A stretch of DNA of 64,000 bases from Roseiarcus sp963765375. Lineage in GTDB: Bacteria; Pseudomonadota; Alphaproteobacteria; Rhizobiales; Beijerinckiaceae. The position numbers and the translations under genes were made by a program. Positions 58,640-64,000 of this stretch are shown one piece after another. Position 1 is the first letter of the stretch, and every line of letters begins with the position of its first letter. The DNA lies in assembly GCA_963765375.1 (NCBI GenBank), contig CAVXVZ010000009.1, forward strand, positions 248,001-312,000. Direction: 5' to 3'. The notes below the pieces were generated by a model. The model did no database searches. It worked only from the letters and a program-made list of their open reading frames with translations, and had not been told where the DNA came from.

Positions 58640-60282
58640 CCCGCATTTCTCATAGGCCGGGTCGACGGCTGACGTCCTGAGGATAATCAAGTCTCGTCTG
58701 TGTGATGGACGAACGTCGCCGTGTCGCCGTTTGCGCGGATCGGGTCGGGTCGGATTGTTTCGGTTCTCCTGTGGTCCTTGGGGTGGATTGCCGCGATTTG
58801 TCGGCGTCGCAGCGACGCCTCAGGCGAGGCGGGCGGCGGCGAGGCGCCATTCGTCGGCGTAGGGACAGGCCGTGGCGAGGGCGAATCTGATGCGCCGCGC
58901 GCTGATGCGGACGAGGCCGGCGAGCTTGAGGAGCTTGAGCCGGATCGTGCCGCAAGTGGCCTGCGCGAACTGCGTGTGCGCGAGGCCGATGCGCCTGACC
59001 GCGCACAGGAGAACATAGGCGAACGAGGCGAGCCAGAGCCTGAGTTGGTTGGCGCGCATGGTCGCTGTCGAGGTCCGATCGGCGAACAGGTCGCCTTGGC
59101 ATTCCTTGATCCGGTTTTCCATCTCGCCGCGGGCGCAGTAGACTTTCTCGTAGAGAAAGCGGCCGTTCGTTCCGGCCTTGCGCAGCGAGGTGACGATGAA
59201 ACGCGGGTTGGCCTCGCCCTCGGTCCATTCCGCCTTGCCGATTACCCGACGCCGGCGCGACCAACTGTCGAGGGTCGCGTAGCGAAAGTCCTTGAAGCGG
59301 CGGGCGGGCTTGCCGGTCGAGGACGCCTCCGCCTCGGCCTGCAGCAGTTCGACGTAGATTTCATCGACGAGCCGCGCGTTGCGGGCGAGGCCGAAAACGA
59401 AGTCGACCCGGTTCTGTTCGCACCAGGCCATCAGCGCCTCGCGGGCGAAACCGGAATCGGCACGCAAGAGAATGCGCGTCCCGGGCCAGCGCGCTCGGAT
59501 CTGGCCGACGATCCGCGCGATCTCCTCCTTCGCTCCGGCGCTGCCGTCGATGTTCGACGGCCTCAGCTTGGCCGCCAGAAGATGCCGGCCGCAGAACACA
59601 TAGAGCGGCAGATAGCAGTAGCAATCGTAATAGCCGTGAAAGAACCGGCCTTCCTGATGGCCGTGCAGAGGGTCGTCGGTCGCGTCGAGGTCGAGAATGA
59701 TCTCTTTGGGCGCCTTTGCGTGCGCCTCGAGGAAGAGGTCGACGAACAGGGCCTCGATCGCCGCCGGATCGTGGCTGATCTTGTGGTAGCGCGTGGCGAT
59801 TTCGCGCGACAGTTCGAGCCGGTTGAGCGTCGATTTGCCAGCCACGGGCGCGCAGTCGCCGCGCCAAGCCTCGAGCTTGCCGGCCAGCACCGCCATCAGC
59901 GGGTCGTGGCGAAGCTCATCGTGATCGTTCAGGTCTTCGTAGCCGAGCGCGATGCCGAACACGCGCTGCCCGACGAGCGTAGCGACCGAGTGCTCGACGA
60001 ACCTCGGGTCTCGCGCGTCGCGGAAACATCCCGCGAGCCGTCCAACCAGCCCCAGACCCCGATCGGCGTCGCCCAGCAGCAGCCCGCCCGCGTCGGACGT
60101 CAGCGCCCCGCCATCGAACTCGGCCACCACAGGCCGTCCTTCGACCCGTCCAAAAACACTTGGTTCTGCGCTACACTCCGTCTGCATCGGGCGGCCTCTC
60201 CAAATCGGCGCAAGTCGTTATCGCAAAACAACTTTTGCCTGATTCGGCAGCCCGATGCGCTATAAAATGTGAGAAATGCGGG
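58640..60282 (-). mobile_element. IS1380-family insertion sequence, copy 2
   Basis: About 1643 bp with inverted repeats cccgcatttctca (58640-58652) and tgagaaatgcggg (60270-60282). A 4-bp direct repeat TTAG flanks it (58636-58639 and 60283-60286). The insertion lies in the intergenic space between the cytochrome and GT2 genes, so no gene is broken. Related to, but not identical with, copy 1. Confidence 0.88.
58820..60187 (-). CDS. IS1380-family transposase, copy 2
   Basis: A 455-residue DDE transposase starting MQTECSAEPSVFGRVEGRPV. The catalytic segments are LDLDATDDPLHGHQEGRFFH, TRILLRADSGFAREALMAWC and CARGEMENRIKECQGDLFAD. It is intact and divergent at its N-terminus from the copy at 33997, so the elements did not arise by a recent duplication. 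A 23-residue frame upstream is not family sequence. Confidence 0.9.
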   Translation of the reverse strand: MQTECSAEPSVFGRVEGRPVVAEFDGGALTSDAGGLLLGDADRGLGLVGRLAGCFRDARDPRFVEHSVATLVGQRVFGIALGYEDLNDHDELRHDPLMAVLAGKLEAWRGDCAPVAGKSTLNRLELSREIATRYHKISHDPAAIEALFVDLFLEAHAKAPKEIILDLDATDDPLHGHQEGRFFHGYYDCYCYLPLYVFCGRHLLAAKLRPSNIDGSAGAKEEIARIVGQIRARWPGTRILLRADSGFAREALMAWCEQNRVDFVFGLARNARLVDEIYVELLQAEAEASSTGKPARRFKDFRYATLDSWSRRRRVIGKAEWTEGEANPRFIVTSLRKAGTNGRFLYEKVYCARGEMENRIKECQGDLFADRTSTATMRANQLRLWLASFAYVLLCAVRRIGLAHTQFAQATCGTIRLKLLKLAGLVRISARRIRFALATACPYADEWRLAAARLA

Positions 60283-60303
60283 TTAGAGGCTCCGACAAAA
60301 GTC

Positions 60304-61320
60304 ATGCGGCTCACAATGGCGACGAGCGTAGACAGCCCCAAGTCCGGGATCCGATCGACTGTATGTCGACACGAAATCGCAATCCTCATTCCCTGCTTTA
60401 ACGAAGAGTTGACTGTCGGAAAGACTGTCGCTGCCTTTCACGAAGCTTTGCCCTTCGCAACAATCTACGTTTACGACAACAACTCGACCGATCGCACCGC
60501 GGACGTCGCTCAGGCAGCGGGCGCGGTTGTCCGCAACGAGCCGCGCCAGGGAAAGGGGAATGTCGTCCGTCGCATGTTCGCCGACGTTGACGCCGATGTC
60601 TTTGTGCTGGTGGACGGCGACGCGACCTATGACGCCAAGGCCGCCCCGCGGATGATCTGCCGGGCGATCGACGAGAGCCTCGACTTCGTCAACGCCGCCC
60701 GAGTGTCCCAGAGCATGGACGCCTACCGAAGAGGGCATCGATTCGGCAATTACGTCCTGACCGCGATGGTGCGGAGTATTTTCGGCAGGCAATTCACCGA
60801 CATGCTGTCCGGCTACAAGGTTTTTTCCCGCCGCTACGTCAAATCCTTTCCGGCAATGTCGAGAGGGTTCGAGATCGAAACTGAATTGACGGTTCATGCC
60901 CTGGAACTGCGCATGCCGTCCGGAGAAGAGTTCGCCGCCTACGGAGAACGTCCTTCCGGGTCCGTGAGCAAGCTCAGCACCTTTCGCGACGGGAGCAGGA
61001 TCCTTCGCCTCATCTTCGATCTCGTCCGCAACGAGCGCCCGTTGCAGTTTTTTGGTCTGGTCGGCATCGCCCTCATCCTTCTCGCCGTCGCGCTCGCAGC
61101 CCCGCTTGCGGAAACCTATCTGGAGACCGGTCTGGTTCCCCGGCTGCCGACGGCCGTCCTCGCCGTTGGACTGATGATCGTCGGTTTCTTGAGCACTTTA
61201 GCCGGACTGATCCTCGATGTCGTGGCGACGATGCGGAGCGAGATGAAGAGACTCATCTATCTGTCATATCCGCCGGTTTCCGCCGGCCGAGGCTCGAGGG
61301 TCGCCGAGCGCGGCTGCTGA
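60304..61320 (+). CDS. Membrane GT2 glycosyltransferase (polyprenyl-phosphate type)
   Basis: 338 residues. The GT-A part starts EIAILIPCFNEELTVGKTVA, with ATIYVYDNNSTDRTADVAQA, VFVLVDGDATYDAKAAPRM (DGD) and MLSGYKVFSRRYVKSFPAMS. The end has two hydrophobic helices (LQFFGLVGIALILLAVALAA, LAVGLMIVGFLSTLAGLILD). This resembles dolichol/polyprenyl-phosphate glycosyltransferases. ATG 60304 or 60316; the upstream frame to 60160 crosses the IS end and was rejected. The native promoter may have been displaced by the IS. Confidence 0.85.
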   Translation: MRLTMATSVDSPKSGIRSTVCRHEIAILIPCFNEELTVGKTVAAFHEALPFATIYVYDNNSTDRTADVAQAAGAVVRNEPRQGKGNVVRRMFADVDADVFVLVDGDATYDAKAAPRMICRAIDESLDFVNAARVSQSMDAYRRGHRFGNYVLTAMVRSIFGRQFTDMLSGYKVFSRRYVKSFPAMSRGFEIETELTVHALELRMPSGEEFAAYGERPSGSVSKLSTFRDGSRILRLIFDLVRNERPLQFFGLVGIALILLAVALAAPLAETYLETGLVPRLPTAVLAVGLMIVGFLSTLAGLILDVVATMRSEMKRLIYLSYPPVSAGRGSRVAERGC

Positions 61321-61357
61321 AAAGGTCAATCTCGCCGCGACGGGCTCGGCGCAGCCC

Positions 61358-63499
61358 TCACCCGTCCGTCCGCTTGAGCCCGCCCTCGACGCAGACGATG
61401 GCGAAAGCATATTGGCGGGCGACATCCTCGAGCCGGTCGAACCGGCCCGGCGCGCCGGCATGGCCGGCCTCCATCGCGGTGCGCAACAGAATCGGTCCGC
61501 CGCCGGTCATGGCCGCGCGCAGCCGCGCCACCCATTTGGCGGGCTCCCAATAGGTCACCCGCGGATCGGTGAGGCCGGCCAGCGCCAGGATCGCCGGATA
61601 GCGTTGCGCCCGCACATTGTCGATCGGGCTATAGGAACGGATGGTTTCGAAGGCCGCGCGGTCGTGGATCGGATCGCCCCATTCGAGCCATTCGGCCGGG
61701 GTCAGCGGCAGGCTGGCGTCGAGCATCGTCGCCAATACGTCGACGAATGGAACGTCAGCGATGATTCCGGCGAACAGGTCCGGCGCGAGATTGGCGACCG
61801 CGCCCATGAGCAAGCCCCCGGCGCTGCCGCCCTGGGCCACGATCCGCGCCGGGCTGGCATAGCCCTCGGCTATCAGGAACCGGGCCGCGGCGAGGAAATC
61901 GCGGAAGGTGTTCGGCTTCTTGCCGAGCTTGCCGTCCTCATACCAGCGCCAGCCTTTGTCCGTGCCGCCGCGCACGTGGGCGATTGCGAACACGAAGCCG
62001 CGGTCGACGAGCGAGAAGCGGTTGGTCGAAAAGCTCGCCTCGACCGGATAGCCATAGGCGCCGTAGCCGGTCAGCATGAGCGGCGCCGATCCATCGAGGC
62101 TCAGGCCCCGCTTGTGGATGAGCGACACCGGCACGCTCTCGCCGTCCTCGGCGGGGGCGAAGACAAGACGGGCGACGTAAGCCTGCGGGTCGAAGCCACG
62201 CGGAATCGTCTGCTTCTTGACCAGGGTGCGGCGGCGCTCCGCGGCATTATAGTCGTAGGTTTCCTGCGGCCTCGCCAGCGAGGAATAGCTGAAGCGAATG
62301 AGCGGCGTGTCGAATTCATAGACCTGTTCGAAGCGGAGGAAGTAGGTCTCCTCCTCGAAGGCGATTTCGTACGATTCGCCGTTTTTCAGGTCGATGACGG
62401 AGAGGCTCGGCCGGCTCATCTCGCGCGTGAGCAGCACGAGGCGGTCCTTGAACAGCGTCGCGTCGGCGATGAATCGTCCGTCGCGCTCGGCGACGAAATC
62501 GCGCCAGTTCGCCTCCTGCGGCGCCTCGCGCGGCGCGACCACGATCTTGAAATCGGGCGCGCCGGCGTTGGTGCGGATGAAAAAGCGATCGCCGTGATCC
62601 ATGACCTCGTAGCGGAATCCCGGGCGACGCGGCGCGACGAGCCGAGGCGCCGCGATCGGATGGTCAAGATCGACGACCAGCGCCTCCGAAGCATCGTGGC
62701 CGTGCACCGAGATGATCGCCGCGCGGCCGAGGCGGGTCGGTTCGATGCCGATGAACCAGGCCGGATCGTTCTCCTCGAACACTTCGACGTCGTCGCTCTG
62801 TGCGGTCCTGAGCCGATGCAGCATGACCCGGCGCGGACGATGGTTCTCGTCCTGTTCGACATAGAGAAACGCCGTCGAATTGCGGGTCCAGACGACATCT
62901 CCGGTCGCGCCGCTGACGCGGTCGGCAAGGTCCTGCTGAAGGTCGAGGTCGCGAACCGCGATGGTCAGAATCTCGGAGCCTAGGTCGTCCGAGCTCCAGG
63001 CGAATTTCGCATGGTCCGGCGAATGGCGCCCGCCGGCGAAATTAAAGAACGCCTTTCCTTCCGCCCGCGCGTCGCCGTCGATCAGCACCGTCTCCGCGCC
63101 GCCCTCGCGGGGCTTGCGGCAATAGATGCGCCGCTGGCCGCCGTGACGAAAGCGCGAGTTGTACGCCCAAGGCCCATCGACCTGCGGCGGCTCGCTATCG
63201 TCTTCCTTGAGGCGTGCGCGCATTTCGCGCCGAAGCTCTTTCTGCAAGCCGGCCGTGGGCGCGAGCACCGCGTCGGCATAGGCGTTTTCGGCCTTGAGCA
63301 GCGTGCGGATGTCGGACGGCAGCTGCCTCGGATCGCGCAGGACCCCGCGCCAGTTGTCGGCCCGGATCCAGGCGTAATCGTCGGCCCAGGAAAGGCCATG
63401 GGCGGAGAGCCGCGCCGGTCGCGCTTCGGCGCGCGGGGGCGCCGGGGCCGCGGCCTCGGCGCGCGCTCCGACGGCCGAACGGGATCCGGCGCCGGTCAT
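61358..63499 (-). CDS. ptrB: Oligopeptidase B (S9 family)
   Basis: A 713-residue prolyl-oligopeptidase-fold serine peptidase. The propeller N-half contains SWADDYAWIRADNWRGVLRD; the catalytic region is RIVAQGGSAGGLLMGAVANL (Ser), VTYWEPAKWVARLRAAMTGG and the His in MEAGHAGAPGRFDRLED. The family cleaves basic oligopeptides. ATG 63499 overlaps the upstream HAD gene's stop (ATGA), so it is chosen over the in-frame 63577 start. The two genes are translationally coupled. Confidence 0.9.
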   Translation of the reverse strand: MTGAGSRSAVGARAEAAAPAPPRAEARPARLSAHGLSWADDYAWIRADNWRGVLRDPRQLPSDIRTLLKAENAYADAVLAPTAGLQKELRREMRARLKEDDSEPPQVDGPWAYNSRFRHGGQRRIYCRKPREGGAETVLIDGDARAEGKAFFNFAGGRHSPDHAKFAWSSDDLGSEILTIAVRDLDLQQDLADRVSGATGDVVWTRNSTAFLYVEQDENHRPRRVMLHRLRTAQSDDVEVFEENDPAWFIGIEPTRLGRAAIISVHGHDASEALVVDLDHPIAAPRLVAPRRPGFRYEVMDHGDRFFIRTNAGAPDFKIVVAPREAPQEANWRDFVAERDGRFIADATLFKDRLVLLTREMSRPSLSVIDLKNGESYEIAFEEETYFLRFEQVYEFDTPLIRFSYSSLARPQETYDYNAAERRRTLVKKQTIPRGFDPQAYVARLVFAPAEDGESVPVSLIHKRGLSLDGSAPLMLTGYGAYGYPVEASFSTNRFSLVDRGFVFAIAHVRGGTDKGWRWYEDGKLGKKPNTFRDFLAAARFLIAEGYASPARIVAQGGSAGGLLMGAVANLAPDLFAGIIADVPFVDVLATMLDASLPLTPAEWLEWGDPIHDRAAFETIRSYSPIDNVRAQRYPAILALAGLTDPRVTYWEPAKWVARLRAAMTGGGPILLRTAMEAGHAGAPGRFDRLEDVARQYAFAIVCVEGGLKRTDG

Positions 63500-64000
63500 G
63501 GCGCCAACGCCCGCCGTGACGGCCGCGCGCCCGAAAGCGCCCAAAAGGCCGCGGGCGCCTCGGACGGCGAGGCGCACAGCACCGTCGCGCCTGCCTCGCG
63601 AAGCTCGTCCGCGCCGCCGTAGCCCCAGAGCGCGCCGATGGTCGGAATCGCATGCCGGCTCGCCGCCGCAACGTCATGCCTGCGGTCGCCCAACATGCAA
63701 CAGTCGCCGGCGTCGAGCGCCTGCTCGACGAGGATGCGGGCCACCAGATCCGCCTTGTCCTGAAAGCGGCCGTCGAGTTCGTCGCCGTAAGCCCCCTCGA
63801 AATGGCGATCGAGGTCGAAGTGGCGCAGAATGCGCTCGGCGTAAACGATCGGCTTCGCCGTGCAGAGAAAAAGGCGCGTTCCCGCCGCACGCAGTTCGGC
63901 AAGCGCCTCTTCGACGCCGTCATAGACCACGGCCTCGAACAGCCCCCCGGTCGAGTACCGGCTGCGGTAGGCTTCGAGCGCCTCCTCGGGGTCTCCTTCG
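63496..64000 (-). CDS. HAD-superfamily hydrolase (phosphoglycolate phosphatase-like), 5' end cut
   Basis: A partial gene entering from the right edge. The visible part reads EEALEAYRSRYSTGGLFEAV, VYDGVEEALAELRAAGTRLF, LCTAKPIVYAERILRHFDLD and CCMLGDRRHDVAAASRHAIP: motifs II and IV of a Gph-type HAD. The N-terminal motif I is outside the window. It overlaps the ptrB start by ATGA, so the two are co-transcribed. Confidence 0.85.
   Translation of the reverse strand, partial: EGDPEEALEAYRSRYSTGGLFEAVVYDGVEEALAELRAAGTRLFLCTAKPIVYAERILRHFDLDRHFEGAYGDELDGRFQDKADLVARILVEQALDAGDCCMLGDRRHDVAAASRHAIPTIGALWGYGGADELREAGATVLCASPSEAPAAFWALSGARPSRRALAP

Noticed and set aside
1..64000. CRISPR array or rRNA genes
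   Set aside because: No regularly spaced short repeats with unique spacers, and no rRNA-like conserved blocks were seen.

Overview
The window is GC-rich, densely coding DNA of an alphaproteobacterium, most likely a member of the Hyphomicrobiales (Rhizobiales). The markers are a Ros/MucR regulator, a Usg-family protein, a DUF2093 protein, a SAM-II riboswitch in front of metZ, and a pgsA-moaD-moaE operon. A Beijerinckiaceae or Methylocystaceae type host is plausible but I cannot fix the genus. No rRNA, tRNA or CRISPR array was found.

Layout. 0-3 kb: exact repeat, TPR lipoprotein, rpsU, DUF2093, amino-acid-binding protein. 3.3-4.9 kb: an IS1182-type element. 4.9-11.7 kb: a fatty-acid beta-oxidation cluster (MaoC hydratase, FadE, GFA protein, thiolase, FadB, Usg). 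11.7-18.3 kb: surface-glycan genes (frameshifted GT2-GT4 glycosyltransferase, gmhB, RgpF-like) and a choline-sulfatase. 18.4-24.5 kb: a DMT transporter, a three-gene minus-strand cassette of unrecognised proteins between degenerate direct repeats, then trxB and a LysR regulator. 24.5-30.2 kb: a second glycan cluster (two GT2, an acyl carrier protein, a NodB-like protein lacking metal ligands, an FkbH-like HAD-IIIC protein with a broken N-terminal part). 30.2-37.4 kb: a rearranged, IS-rich zone. It holds an IS200/IS605-like end fragment, an ISAs1 copy with a perfect 10-bp target duplication, secE-nusG cut off from rplK, and a GT2 gene split by an IS1380 element. 37.7-46 kb: dcd, a small mer locus (merR, merT, merP, GDCCVxC gene), metZ with its riboswitch, pgsA-moaD-moaE, upp, mucR. 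46-58.5 kb: Atm1-type ABC exporter, psd-pssA, an RND efflux pair, alpha/beta hydrolase, infA-maf-yacG, sorAB-like sulfite dehydrogenase. 58.6-64 kb: a second IS1380 copy, a membrane GT2, oligopeptidase B and a HAD hydrolase running off the end.

How the genes work together. Cohesive units are the beta-oxidation operon with an operator-like palindrome at its fadE promoter, the phospholipid pairs (psd-pssA, and pgsA beside molybdopterin synthase), the MerR-controlled transport locus without a mercuric reductase, and several glycan clusters. The glycan clusters are where most of the damage lies: IS insertions and single-base frameshifts.

Most novel content: the 19.97-22.13 kb cassette. One member has a strictly periodic CX4CX4CX4CX4C tract, and another looks like a cupredoxin fold without copper ligands. 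The repeated single-base frameshifts may be biological or sequencing artefacts.
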